Shown here: piece after piece, positions 8,838 through 17,431 of the stretch
Layout: each line of letters opens with the position of its first letter
Position numbering within the stretch: the stretch's first letter is position 1
Assembly (NCBI GenBank): GCA_002401455.1
Contig: NVTE01000002.1
Coordinates: forward strand, 232,319 to 296,318
Reading direction: 5' to 3'
Length of the DNA: 64,000 bases
Origin: Alphaproteobacteria bacterium
GTDB taxonomy: Bacteria > Pseudomonadota > Alphaproteobacteria > Sphingomonadales > Emcibacteraceae
Notes under the pieces: generated by a model
What the model was told of the DNA's origin: nothing
The model's input: only the letters and a program-made list of their open reading frames with translations
The model's database searches: none
Translations under genes and position numbers: made by a program

Positions 8838-9512
8838 TCAGTCTTCAACCAGGGATTTAAGCCATGCCACCAGATCAGGCGCAGTAAAATCGATATGCTC
8901 CGCACTCGCCCCGGCCCCCGACCACTCATGGCCTGTGGGAACCCAGACCGTTTTCATGCCCATGTCACTGGCCGGAACCAGATTTCGGGCAATATCTTCC
9001 ACCATGACAGATCTCGAAGGGTCGATGTTCATCTCCCGGATCATCTTGTGATAGCTTCGCGGGTCAGGTTTGGGGATATATCCCGCAGAGGTGATGTCAA
9101 AAATATCTTCGAACAGCCCCGCAATGCCGATTTTTTCCATAACCTTCTCTGCATAGTCCCGGGAGGCGTTGGTATAGATGACTTTGACCCCGTCCAGGCT
9201 ATTAATAGCCTGCCTCAGGGCGTCATTTCTGTCCAAAACATCAAAATCAATGTCATGGACATAGGTGAGAAAATCCTGGGGCGGAATATCATGTTCCGTC
9301 ATTAATCCCCTCAGCGTTGTGCCATAGGTTTGAAAATATTTCTTCTGGAGCGCCTTAGCTTCCCCGAGAGGCAGATCAAATTGCCGGGATATAAAATTCC
9401 CCATGCGTTTGTCAATCTGTGAAAACAAATTGTTTTCAGATGGATACAACGTGTTATCCAGATCAAAAACCCAATATTCTATGCTGCTCTTATCTAATAT
9501 CGGCACGCGCAC
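8838..9512 (-). CDS. HAD-family pyrimidine 5'-nucleotidase-like phosphatase
   Basis: 224 residues with the four HAD motifs: DLDNTLYP (Asp17 nucleophile, Asp19 general acid), the threonine of YTNAS, the lysine of PKPDP and the acidic VEDIARN. A helical cap sits between motifs I and II. The sequence is nearest to the SDT1/YjjG group that dephosphorylates pyrimidine nucleoside monophosphates, widely annotated as pyrimidine 5'-nucleotidase in alphaproteobacteria next to dapD; the substrate is inferred from family only. The start is GTG at 9512 with GGAGG seven bases upstream. It ends 37 bases before the dapD promoter, so it is probably a separate unit. Confidence 0.85.
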   Translation of the reverse strand: MRVPILDKSSIEYWVFDLDNTLYPSENNLFSQIDKRMGNFISRQFDLPLGEAKALQKKYFQTYGTTLRGLMTEHDIPPQDFLTYVHDIDFDVLDRNDALRQAINSLDGVKVIYTNASRDYAEKVMEKIGIAGLFEDIFDITSAGYIPKPDPRSYHKMIREMNIDPSRSVMVEDIARNLVPASDMGMKTVWVPTGHEWSGAGASAEHIDFTAPDLVAWLKSLVED

Positions 9513-9601
9513 TACCCTCCGGCAAATTTTACTTATTGTTAAGGCTCATCAGATAACATAGGCCACCATAAGATGTTGTTTTAAACCTGAGTATCTGAAA
9601 T

Positions 9602-11470
9602 ATGGAACCCAATATCGCACGTATGCTGTTAAAGTCCAAAGATGAAAACAAAAATCAGCTGCACATACTCCCCTCGCCCTGTCAATTTGACCCTGCGGTT
9701 ATGGTTGACATGTTTCCGGGACCTGCCCTGTTGGTCGATGGCCATATGGATGTTAAACATCATAATATTTTTGCCAAAAACCTGTTAGGTCCGCTCCAGG
9801 AGGGACAGGCCTTCCTGAAAGCCATGATTTCACGCTGTCTGTCCAATGACTGTCCGGATAGCCAGAAAACGACCCTGGACGGCAGTGATGGCTTGCGCCA
9901 TTATGACCTTTATGCCTTTCCCTTAAAACAAGAAAAGACAAGCAGTAGCCCAATCGTATTCCTGTTTGGACGTGAAACCACCATTGAGCATAACCTGACC
10001 AATGCTCTGGTTGACTCCCGGCAAATGTTCAAGGACCTGGTGAGCTGTTCAACAGATTTTGCCTGGGAAACAGACGCTCATGGTAATTTCATCTATGCGT
10101 CCCCTAAAGGTATTCTTGGCTACACGGCCTATGAACTTAACGGCAAAAATTCCCGGGATATGATCATCGGCGGCGAAGAAAATAACCCTTTTGGAGCCAG
10201 AGATAAGGTCAGCGAAATGGAATTGTGGCTCCAGCGGGCTGACGGCGCCATGGCCTGCCTACTCGTCTCCTCCGTTCCGGTCCTTGATAATCACGCCAGA
10301 TGGCAGGGGGCCCGCGGTGTTTGCCGGGATATTACTCCAATTCGAGAACGTGAGGCCACCCTGCGCCGCACCCACAAGCGTGAACATGTACTAAGTAATA
10401 TTATTGCCACTATCCGCGATATGACCACCCCTTCAGAAATGCTGGAAAAAGCCCTCACCGCCACCATTGATGGCATCAAAGTGGACTGCGGTTACATCAT
10501 CCAGAAGACAACATTTGCCGAGGGAAGTTTCAAGGCTGTGATTAAACAGCAGCAGGGGGCCCCCTGTGAACCGGACCTGATTTATAAACTGTGCCAGAAG
10601 GCCATGGAATTTTGGCAAGAGACGACCCCCACCGCCGGGACGACACAGACCCTGAATATTGGCCCTCATCAAATTTTGATGGGCATGACCAAACATCATT
10701 CCGTCTCGAACGGGGCTATTTTACTGATCCGCACGGGCAATAAAAATCAGTCCCAGGATGGTCAAAAAAATTGGCAAAAAGAGTGGAGTGAAGATGAAGT
10801 CCATCTTTTCAAGGGCATCACCACCCATCTGGGCATTGCCCTGGAACAGGCCATTACCCATGAAGAGCTTGAAAAAAGGGCTTATACCGACGACCTGACC
10901 AATCTTTTGAACCGCAGAGCCTTTGCCCAACAAATCAAGAAACGCCTCCAACACCAGCAGAGAAGCCTCAAAGAAGGCGCCCTGTTGTACCTTGACCTCG
11001 ATAATTTTAAGAATGTTAACGACAGTAAAGGCCATGCCCACGGCGATTTAATTCTGCAGGAACTGGCGCAAATCATTAAGGAATCAGTCCGTGTCGGTGA
11101 CTACTCGGCCCGCCTGGGCGGCGATGAATTTGCCATCTGGCTGGATGAAATTAATGGAAAAGATGCTCTTTTGAAAGCTCAGAACATTATCGTGTCGGGA
11201 ACCAGGCTTGCCCATCTTGCCGACGTCGATGGCCCCCAAATGTCCATTTCCATTGGCCTTGCCGTAAGCAATCCTGACAAAGGACATTCCTTTGATCAAT
11301 TAATGGAACAGGCCGACACTGCCCTGTATCAGGCGAAGGCCAATGGAAAAGCATCCTGCGTTATGTTTGATCCGGAGTGCGACATAAAACAGAGCACAGA
11401 TTCAGAGACAATCAATGACACGGTTCCCCGGGCGGAAGAAAGACAGCCAGAAAGAGACCCACATGCTTAA
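9602..11470 (+). CDS. PAS-GAF-GGDEF diguanylate cyclase
   Basis: 622 residues, soluble. After an N-terminal region that may hold a degenerate PAS fold, a PAS domain lies at about 135-255 (DFAWETDAHGNFIYASPKGILGYT ending in the PAC motif GARGVCRDITPIRERE), then a GAF-like region at about 270-420 and a GGDEF domain at about 425-590. The catalytic motif is intact (GGDEF, residues 506-510), so it should make cyclic di-GMP from two GTP. An RVGD inhibitory site at 497-500, five residues before GGDEF, predicts product feedback inhibition. No EAL domain and no membrane helix are present, so the signal is cytoplasmic. The last codons overlap the start of the DUF2336 gene, implying coupled translation. 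Confidence 0.93.
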   Translation: MEPNIARMLLKSKDENKNQLHILPSPCQFDPAVMVDMFPGPALLVDGHMDVKHHNIFAKNLLGPLQEGQAFLKAMISRCLSNDCPDSQKTTLDGSDGLRHYDLYAFPLKQEKTSSSPIVFLFGRETTIEHNLTNALVDSRQMFKDLVSCSTDFAWETDAHGNFIYASPKGILGYTAYELNGKNSRDMIIGGEENNPFGARDKVSEMELWLQRADGAMACLLVSSVPVLDNHARWQGARGVCRDITPIREREATLRRTHKREHVLSNIIATIRDMTTPSEMLEKALTATIDGIKVDCGYIIQKTTFAEGSFKAVIKQQQGAPCEPDLIYKLCQKAMEFWQETTPTAGTTQTLNIGPHQILMGMTKHHSVSNGAILLIRTGNKNQSQDGQKNWQKEWSEDEVHLFKGITTHLGIALEQAITHEELEKRAYTDDLTNLLNRRAFAQQIKKRLQHQQRSLKEGALLYLDLDNFKNVNDSKGHAHGDLILQELAQIIKESVRVGDYSARLGGDEFAIWLDEINGKDALLKAQNIIVSGTRLAHLADVDGPQMSISIGLAVSNPDKGHSFDQLMEQADTALYQAKANGKASCVMFDPECDIKQSTDSETINDTVPRAEERQPERDPHA

Positions 11471-12722
11471 AAATATATTCCAACGCCTGCTTGGTAATTC
11501 TGACAAAAAATATTCCTATGAAGAGGCCCGGGATGCTCTGGAAGACCAGAATAACCAGGACAAGCAAAAATTGGCCAGTCATGAAGACACCAATCCGGAA
11601 ATACTCTATTATCTGGCAACGGACCAGTCTGCTGATATCCGGCGAGAAATTGCCAGTAATAAAAGCACCCCTCATCAGGCCAACAGCGTTCTGGTCAAGG
11701 ATGAAGATGTGGAGGTCCGTCAAGAGTTAGCCCGAAAAATTTCTCGGATGTTGCCCGACCTCGAACATGATGAAGTTAAAAAAATCCGCGAGAAGGTCAT
11801 CGAAATTCTAGAGGAACTGGCCAATGACCAGTTTCCACAGGTTCGTCAAATTATATCTGAAGAACTGAGAACTTTTGACTGTGTTCCCCGACATATCATC
11901 ATGAAACTTGCCCATGATGAAACCCTGGAAGTCTGTGCGCCAATTCTTGGATACTCCCCGCTGCTGAGCAGTGATGACCTCAAAGAAATCATTGCCGCAA
12001 CGACCGTTGACGGGGCTCTCAAAGCCATTGCCAAAAGACCCCAGGTGGATGAAGAGGTCTCAGACGCCATTGCCTCCTCCCTGGACATTCCAGCCGTAGC
12101 CGCTTTGCTCGCCAATAAAAACGCCCAGATCAGGGAAAGCACCCTGGATGCCATCATTGACCAGGCCACAAAAATCGAAGAGTTGCATAAACCCCTGGTC
12201 AGCAGTGCCAACCTGTCCATTCGCGCCATCAAACGCATCGCCGGTTTTGTCGCCTCCTCCCTGGTGAGTCAGATGATCGGATCATATAATCTGGACAAGG
12301 ATGTAGCCAAGGATCTTCTACGTCAGGTAAAGAACCGTATTAAGGACGTCCCGGTTGATGAAGAGAAATCAGACAAACTGCAGCTACAGGCCCGCAAGTT
12401 CTTTGATCAGGGCATGCTTGATGACGCCTTCATTGAAAACACCATAAAAAATCGTCAGAAGGAACTGCTGTATCTTTGTTTGGCAGAGCTGTCAAAAATG
12501 CCGGTAGCATCAATTAGAAAAATCCTATCCAGCAAAAAGGCCCGGCGCGTGGTCGCCCTGTCCTGGCGCTGTGAGCTGAACATGAGGACGGCAATCAAGA
12601 TGCAACTGGAGATAGCCTGCATCCCATCCAACCTGGTCCTCAACGCCAAAGACGGATTTGATTTCCCCCTGTCCGAAGCCGAAATGAAATATGATCTGGC
12701 ACTCTATGACGGAGGATCATAA
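11463..12722 (+). CDS. DUF2336 helical-repeat protein
   Basis: 419 residues, mostly helical, matching the alphaproteobacterial DUF2336 family, in which HEAT-like helical pairs such as ILYYLATDQSADIRREIASN and LVKDEDVEVRQELARKIS recur (a second set around IRESTLDAIIDQATKIEELH). No catalytic motif is seen, and the family has no settled function, though members are often near signalling genes. The ATG at 11463 lies eight bases inside the diguanylate cyclase gene, with AAAGAG upstream; the frame is open 16 codons further back without a start signal. The overlap suggests the two products act in one pathway, for example as a scaffold or effector of the cyclase, but that is inference. Confidence 0.9.
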   Translation: MLKNIFQRLLGNSDKKYSYEEARDALEDQNNQDKQKLASHEDTNPEILYYLATDQSADIRREIASNKSTPHQANSVLVKDEDVEVRQELARKISRMLPDLEHDEVKKIREKVIEILEELANDQFPQVRQIISEELRTFDCVPRHIIMKLAHDETLEVCAPILGYSPLLSSDDLKEIIAATTVDGALKAIAKRPQVDEEVSDAIASSLDIPAVAALLANKNAQIRESTLDAIIDQATKIEELHKPLVSSANLSIRAIKRIAGFVASSLVSQMIGSYNLDKDVAKDLLRQVKNRIKDVPVDEEKSDKLQLQARKFFDQGMLDDAFIENTIKNRQKELLYLCLAELSKMPVASIRKILSSKKARRVVALSWRCELNMRTAIKMQLEIACIPSNLVLNAKDGFDFPLSEAEMKYDLALYDGGS

Positions 12723-12755
12723 GGGGGGGAGGAAATAGAGCCCTGCCCCTAAGTC

Positions 12756-13679
12756 TTATTTCTGTTTCCGGATCAAGGTGCCCACGCCATGCTCGGTAAA
12801 GAGTTCCAATAGCAGGGCATGCTCTACCCGTCCGTCAATGATAACCGCACCGTCAACACCTTTGTTTACCGCATGCAAACAGGTGTCCACTTTCGGAATC
12901 ATACCGCCATGAATGGTGCCGTCAGCAATCAGATCCTGGGTTTGCTGTTCGGTCAGTTCCGGCAACAACTCCATATTCTGATCCTTAACCCCAGCCACAT
13001 CCGTCAACAGCAACAGACGTTCTGCACCTACCGCCCCAGCCAGGGCCCCGGCCATGGTATCGGCGTTAATGTTATAGGTTTCGCCATTTTCACCCAGTCC
13101 GATCGGCGCGATCACCGGAATGATATTGGTGGCACTGAACATCTTGAGGAATTCCGCATTAACCTGTTTAGGGTAACCGACAAAGCCCAGGTCCAAGACT
13201 TGTTCAATCTGGGAATCCGGGTCCTTCTTTGTCCGGCGCAGGGCTTCAGCCACCACCAGGTTATTATCCTTGCCACTCAATCCGATGGCATGGCCGCCAA
13301 CATTGTTGATCGCCCCGACAATGGATTTATTGATATTGCCCGACAGGACCATTTCCACCACCTCGACAGTGGCCTTGTCCGTAACCCGAAGACCATCAAT
13401 GAAGGAACTTTCGATTTTCAGCCGGTCCAGCATACGGCCAATCTGTGGGCCGCCGCCGTGAACCACAATCGGGTTCATGCCAACTTGCTTCATCAGCACA
13501 ACATCATGGGCAAAGCTTAAGGCCAGCTTCTCATCGCCCATGGCATGGCCGCCGTATTTAATGACAATGGTTCGGCCACTGTAGCGGCGCATATAGGGCA
13601 AGGCCTCTGACAGAATACTGGCTTTCTTGATCCAGCTGGATTTTTGCTCGTCGAGCCCCAATGTCGCTTTATCAGTCAT
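12756..13679 (-). CDS. argB: Acetylglutamate kinase
   Basis: 307 residues, amino-acid kinase fold. It phosphorylates N-acetylglutamate in arginine synthesis. Visible are the phosphate-binding [12 protein letters not shown], the substrate loop [11 protein letters not shown], and the ATP-binding VAGVKD and GMIPKV regions. The N-terminal extension of about 25 residues before the kinase core (including [15 protein letters not shown]) is the helix that mediates hexamer formation and arginine feedback inhibition in the longer homologues. It follows engB by six bases and ends the ribosome/secretion block, an arrangement found in many alphaproteobacteria. Confidence 0.97.
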   Translation of the reverse strand: MTDKATLGLDEQKSSWIKKASILSEALPYMRRYSGRTIVIKYGGHAMGDEKLALSFAHDVVLMKQVGMNPIVVHGGGPQIGRMLDRLKIESSFIDGLRVTDKATVEVVEMVLSGNINKSIVGAINNVGGHAIGLSGKDNNLVVAEALRRTKKDPDSQIEQVLDLGFVGYPKQVNAEFLKMFSATNIIPVIAPIGLGENGETYNINADTMAGALAGAVGAERLLLLTDVAGVKDQNMELLPELTEQQTQDLIADGTIHGGMIPKVDTCLHAVNKGVDGAVIIDGRVEHALLLELFTEHGVGTLIRKQK

Positions 13680-13685
13680 AATAGT

Positions 13686-14363
13686 CTAATTTCCATAAAC
13701 AAGGTCGGCGATGGCGGCACGCAACTCTGCAATGCCTTCACCTTTGGCGGCACTGGTCGAAATGATAACCGGGTGAGCCGCCACTTTCTTCGCAATCGCG
13801 GCCTGGGTTTTCGCCAGGACCTTTACCAGCTCATTTTTCTTTAATTTGTCCACTTTAGTCAGGACAATCTGATAAGAAACCGCACATTCATCCAGCATGG
13901 TCATGATTTCAAGGTCGCTTTCCTTGATGCCGTGACGGCTGTCGACCAGCACAAAGGCCCGGCGCAGGTTGGGCCGGCCGCGCAGATACTGACGCAGCAG
14001 CTTGGTCCATTCCTTGACCAGGCTGCGCGATACCTTGGCATAGCCATAGCCCGGCAGGTCAGAGAGATACAAGGCATCCTCGCCCACAGTGCCCAGGCTG
14101 AAAAAATTCACTTCCTGGGTCCGGCCCGGCGTATTGGAGGTCCGCGCCAGTCCCTTCTGGTCGGTCAGGGCATTCAGCAGGCTTGATTTGCCCACATTGG
14201 ACCGGCCGGCAAAAGATATCTCCACCCGGTCGGGGGCTGGAAGATGTTCCATAGCCACCACGCCGAGCATGAACTCGGACCGCTGGGAAAAGAGAAGACG
14301 GCCCCGTTCAAGCCGTTCTTCTTCTAATTTACCCGCTTTTTCTTCTTCTGTCAGTTCATTCAT
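13686..14363 (-). CDS. engB: Ribosome biogenesis GTPase EngB/YsxC
   Basis: 225 residues, TRAFAC small GTPase needed for large ribosomal subunit assembly. G motifs in order: G1 GRSNVGKS (53-60), G2 NTPGRTQ (77-83), G3 DLPGYG (102-107), G4 TKVD (169-172), G5 SAAKG (204-208). An acidic and basic N-terminal extension of about 30 residues (EEEKAGKLEEERLERGR) precedes the domain. It starts three bases after the yidC stop codon and ends six bases before argB, so all three are probably on one message. Confidence 0.97.
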   Translation of the reverse strand: MNELTEEEKAGKLEEERLERGRLLFSQRSEFMLGVVAMEHLPAPDRVEISFAGRSNVGKSSLLNALTDQKGLARTSNTPGRTQEVNFFSLGTVGEDALYLSDLPGYGYAKVSRSLVKEWTKLLRQYLRGRPNLRRAFVLVDSRHGIKESDLEIMTMLDECAVSYQIVLTKVDKLKKNELVKVLAKTQAAIAKKVAAHPVIISTSAAKGEGIAELRAAIADLVYGN

Positions 14364-14366
14364 CGA

Positions 14367-16142
14367 TCAGGCCTTGGTATCGGCGGGAATAGGATCAGCC
14401 CGGCGCATCAGCACCCACTGCTGAAGAATACCCAGAATATTACTGAAGGTCCAGTAGATCACCAGCCCGACAGAGAACTGGGACAGCATGAAGGTAAAGA
14501 CAATCGGCATGAACAGCATGATTTTGCGCTGCATAGGATCACCGGAGGCCGGTTGCATCTGCATTTGAAGCCACATGGTGAAACCCATCAGGATCGGCAG
14601 GATACCCAGGGCCAGGAAGCCGGTGGGCTCCCACGGGATCAGGCCAAACAGGTTGGTGACCAGCATGGTGTCCGGCCCGGACAGATCCTTGATCCAGCCA
14701 AAGAACGGCGCATGGCGCATATCAATGGTCACATAAAGAACTTTGTAGAGGGCGAAGAACACCGGGAACTGCAGGAACATGGGCAGACAACCGGAAACCG
14801 GGTTGACCTTTTCCTTTTTATACAGCTCCATGGTCGCTTGCTGCATTTTGGTTTTGTCATCGCCGTATTTTTCTTTCAGGGCCTTCATTTTAGGCTGAAG
14901 GACCTTCATCTTGTTCATGGACTTATAGCCCTTGTTGGCGATGGGGAACAGGGCCAGCTTAACAATGGCGGTCAGCAACAGAATCGCAACACCAAAGTTA
15001 CCGGCAAAGGCATAGAGGATATCCAACAGATAGAACATCGGCTTGGTCAGGAAATGAAACATGCCCCAATCGATGGCATAGTTCAGCATCTTGATATTTT
15101 CAACGTCGGTATAATTATCCAGCAGGGAGACCTTCTTGGCACCGGCGAACAGGCGGGATTTTTCCTCGTAACTGTCGCCGGCGGGCAATGCCGTCCAGTT
15201 ATGGAAATAATTGGCATAGAATTTTTCCGACGTCTCATCACCGCGCCGGTAAACTTCCACATTAAAATCTGATTTAGGATCAGGAATCAGCGCCGTCAGC
15301 CAGAATTTGTCGGTAATGCCGACCCAGCCACCATCGGTGCTGGTGGCCGTATTCTTCTCGGTTTTCCCCATATCCTCAAGATTACCATAGCTGAATTCCT
15401 CAATCCCTTCATCCAGAGACCAGATGGGGCCTTCATGGAGGATATAGAGTGCCTGGCCCGCCGGGCGGCCCTGGCGGACGATCCGGCCATATTGCGCTAC
15501 ATTAACCACATCGTCGGTGTTATTGGTCACCTTCTGGGTAATGGTGAACATATAATTTTGATCAAGAGCAATGGTTCGGCTGAACAACAGGCCAGCCCCA
15601 TTATCCCAGGTCAGGGTCACATCATCACCGGCTTCCAGAACATCACTGTCCGCCGTCCAGACAGACTCCTTGTCCGGCCCCGCAGCCCCGTTAATGCCCC
15701 AGCTGAAATCAACAAAATAGCTGCTCGCCGTGCCTTCCGGGCTCAGCAGTGCCACATCCTTGGAATCCGCATCCAGGGTTTCTTTATAATCCGACAGGGT
15801 CAGGTCATCCAGCCGCGCACCCTTCAGCGCGATCGAGCCATGAACATGAGGGCTCTCGATAGTGATTTTTTCCCGGGAATTCAGAACTTCCTCCCGGTCT
15901 AGGGCAATGGTCATGCCGCCCATAGGGTTTTGGCCCGGAATGCCCGCAGTAACCTTGTCACTGGTGCTGAAGTCAGGAAGCTCTTCGCCTCTTTCTTTGG
16001 CCTCGGCAATCTGTTGCTCACGAGCCACCTCGACGGCCTCTTGACGGGCCTCCTGCAGGGGAGCATCATAAAAATACGTATAACCTAACAAAATCGCCAT
16101 GGTCAGGCCAATAGCGATCATAAAATTACGGTTGTCTTGCAT
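14367..16142 (-). CDS. yidC: Membrane protein insertase YidC
   Basis: 591 residues. A single N-terminal membrane helix (NFMIAIGLTMAILLGYTYFY) anchors a large periplasmic beta domain (about 60-350); the conserved insertase core with five helices occupies about 360-575 (GNFGVAILLLTAIVKLALFPIANKGYKSMNKM, then GCLPMFLQFPVFFALYKVL). The hydrophilic groove arginine expected early in the core is not obvious; the equivalent position reads ILLLTAIVKLALFP, where a lysine may take its place, as in other family members. It inserts membrane proteins alone or with SecYEG, and here could serve the oxidase subunits. It lies 56 bases after yidD. Confidence 0.97.
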   Translation of the reverse strand: MQDNRNFMIAIGLTMAILLGYTYFYDAPLQEARQEAVEVAREQQIAEAKERGEELPDFSTSDKVTAGIPGQNPMGGMTIALDREEVLNSREKITIESPHVHGSIALKGARLDDLTLSDYKETLDADSKDVALLSPEGTASSYFVDFSWGINGAAGPDKESVWTADSDVLEAGDDVTLTWDNGAGLLFSRTIALDQNYMFTITQKVTNNTDDVVNVAQYGRIVRQGRPAGQALYILHEGPIWSLDEGIEEFSYGNLEDMGKTEKNTATSTDGGWVGITDKFWLTALIPDPKSDFNVEVYRRGDETSEKFYANYFHNWTALPAGDSYEEKSRLFAGAKKVSLLDNYTDVENIKMLNYAIDWGMFHFLTKPMFYLLDILYAFAGNFGVAILLLTAIVKLALFPIANKGYKSMNKMKVLQPKMKALKEKYGDDKTKMQQATMELYKKEKVNPVSGCLPMFLQFPVFFALYKVLYVTIDMRHAPFFGWIKDLSGPDTMLVTNLFGLIPWEPTGFLALGILPILMGFTMWLQMQMQPASGDPMQRKIMLFMPIVFTFMLSQFSVGLVIYWTFSNILGILQQWVLMRRADPIPADTKA

Positions 16143-16198
16143 AGACTTCTTCTCTTACCTAAAGTTCAGGACCGTACATATCGGTCTTGTCATTATAT

Positions 16199-16444
16199 TT
16201 ATTTTCCCAGAGCCCGGTCATCCTTATCCGGGACCGGATCAAAACCATGACCGCCCCAGGGATGACACCTGCCAATACGCCGCAGCGCCAACCAGCCCCC
16301 TTTAAAGGGTCCAAAACGGTCAATCGCCTGTTCAGCATATTCTGAACATGTGGGCAGATAACGACAGTTCTTCCCCAGCAAGGGCGAAACTGTATATCTA
16401 TAGACTGTGATCATGGCTTTCAAGAGCCAGTTGAGGATTATCAT
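16199..16444 (-). CDS. yidD: Membrane protein insertion efficiency factor YidD
   Basis: 81 residues. An amphipathic N-terminal helix (LNWLLKAMITVYRYTVSPLL) is followed by the family's cysteine pattern in CRYLPTCSEYA and the RCHPWGGHGFDPVP signature. YidD supports YidC-dependent insertion at the inner membrane. Its ATGA start overlaps the rnpA stop codon by four bases, the usual rnpA-yidD coupling. Confidence 0.96.
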   Translation of the reverse strand: MIILNWLLKAMITVYRYTVSPLLGKNCRYLPTCSEYAEQAIDRFGPFKGGWLALRRIGRCHPWGGHGFDPVPDKDDRALGK

Positions 16445-16959
16445 CTTTTCGCCCGACCAGAAGCGGGCTTATCAGCCTTTCCGCGTCCTTTAGGGGAGGC
16501 CGGTGACCGGGGGCTCGGGCTTTTTGTGCCGTTCAGGCGCTTGAGACACCAGCTAAAATCCCGAATCAGTTGATCAAAGGACATATCCAGGCAGGCGGTC
16601 CGGGCAATCAGGACATAATCATGGCCCTTGAGCCCCTTGGTCGCCAGCACCTGATGCACCACCTGACGCAGACGCCGTTTGGCCCGGTTTCGCCTGACCG
16701 CATTGCCCACTTTCTTGCTAGCGGTGTAACCAACTCGGATACCTGGCCGAATATCCGGGACATCTTCTGCCGCCGTCAGGCCCTCTTCGGACCCCTCATG
16801 TTCGGGGCTTGTTGCCACCTGAACAATCATGCCGCTTGAGACCCATTTTTTTCGACCCGATGCAATGCGCAGAAAGTCCCGCCGTTTGGCAAGGACAGAA
16901 ATCTTCTGCGGTTCATTCTGCGCATTTTTCTGCACACTATTTTCTGAGGTTTGGGTCAT
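16441..16959 (-). CDS. rnpA: Ribonuclease P protein component
   Basis: 172 residues, longer than the usual 110-130. The RNA-binding RNR motif is clear (KVGNAVRRNRAKRRLRQVV), with the N-terminal KRRDFLRIASGRKKWV and the substrate-leader cleft. The extra length comes from a 20-residue N-terminal extension, an acidic insertion (SPEHEGSEEGLTAAEDVPD) before GIRVGYTASKK, and a basic proline/serine/lysine tail (PSPRSPASPKGRGKADKP). It binds RNase P RNA and helps to mature tRNA 5' ends. It is the second gene after rpmH; the gap of 86 bases holds no other feature. Confidence 0.96.
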   Translation of the reverse strand: MTQTSENSVQKNAQNEPQKISVLAKRRDFLRIASGRKKWVSSGMIVQVATSPEHEGSEEGLTAAEDVPDIRPGIRVGYTASKKVGNAVRRNRAKRRLRQVVHQVLATKGLKGHDYVLIARTACLDMSFDQLIRDFSWCLKRLNGTKSPSPRSPASPKGRGKADKPASGRAKR

Positions 16960-17045
16960 TATTGCTTCTCAAACTACAAAACCGGCCGCTGTAGAACAGG
17001 GCCGGTTTCTGAAAATCTTTAGTATCTTAACCCTGATGTCAGGAC

Positions 17046-17180
17046 TTAAGCTGAGAGACGTTTCCGTCCCTTAGAACGACGTGCTGATAAAATCCGACGA
17101 CCACCTACTGTGGCAGACCGTGACCGAAAACCATGCCGACGTTTACGAACCAAAATACTTGGTTGAAATGTACGTTTCAC
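17046..17180 (-). CDS. rpmH: 50S ribosomal protein L34
   Basis: 44 residues, exactly the family's usual length, highly basic: it starts VKRTFQPS and contains [20 protein letters not shown] and ends SKGRKRLSA. The start is GTG at 17180 with GGAG seven bases upstream. A conserved lysine of the usual PSKLVRKRR is isoleucine here (PSILVRKRR). It is the first gene of the rpmH-rnpA-yidD-yidC-engB-argB run and likely carries the operon's main promoter. Confidence 0.96.
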   Translation of the reverse strand: MKRTFQPSILVRKRRHGFRSRSATVGGRRILSARRSKGRKRLSA

Positions 17181-17275
17181 TGGAATACTCCATTTGCTGC
17201 TATTAATTATCTATGCGTTAGCACACAAAAGTTACCGCCTGACCATCAAAATCTGGCGTTCAATTTCAAAACGGG

Positions 17276-17304
17276 GGTATATAGCCAATCTTCACATGAG
17301 TCAA
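17276..17304 (-). promoter_or_regulatory. Possible rpmH promoter
   Basis: On the minus strand TTGACT (17304-17299) is followed after 17 bases by TATACC (17281-17276). This would give an rpmH leader of roughly 90 bases. The stretch 17181-17431 between the divergent rpmH and histidine kinase genes holds nothing else I can name; I looked for DnaA boxes and found none. Confidence 0.4.
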
Positions 17305-17431
17305 TCGCCATCACCATCAATGTTTGGTTTTTTTGGCTCAAAAAATTATTTCTCCCCTTTCCGGCCAAAAATAGCTACAGTGAGGGACGGGACCACTTAA
17401 TAAATAACATAAACAGGGATGCGCCCCCTTC

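Noticed and set aside
17181..17431. Replication origin next to rpmH
   Set aside because: No DnaA boxes were seen, and alphaproteobacterial origins are usually elsewhere.
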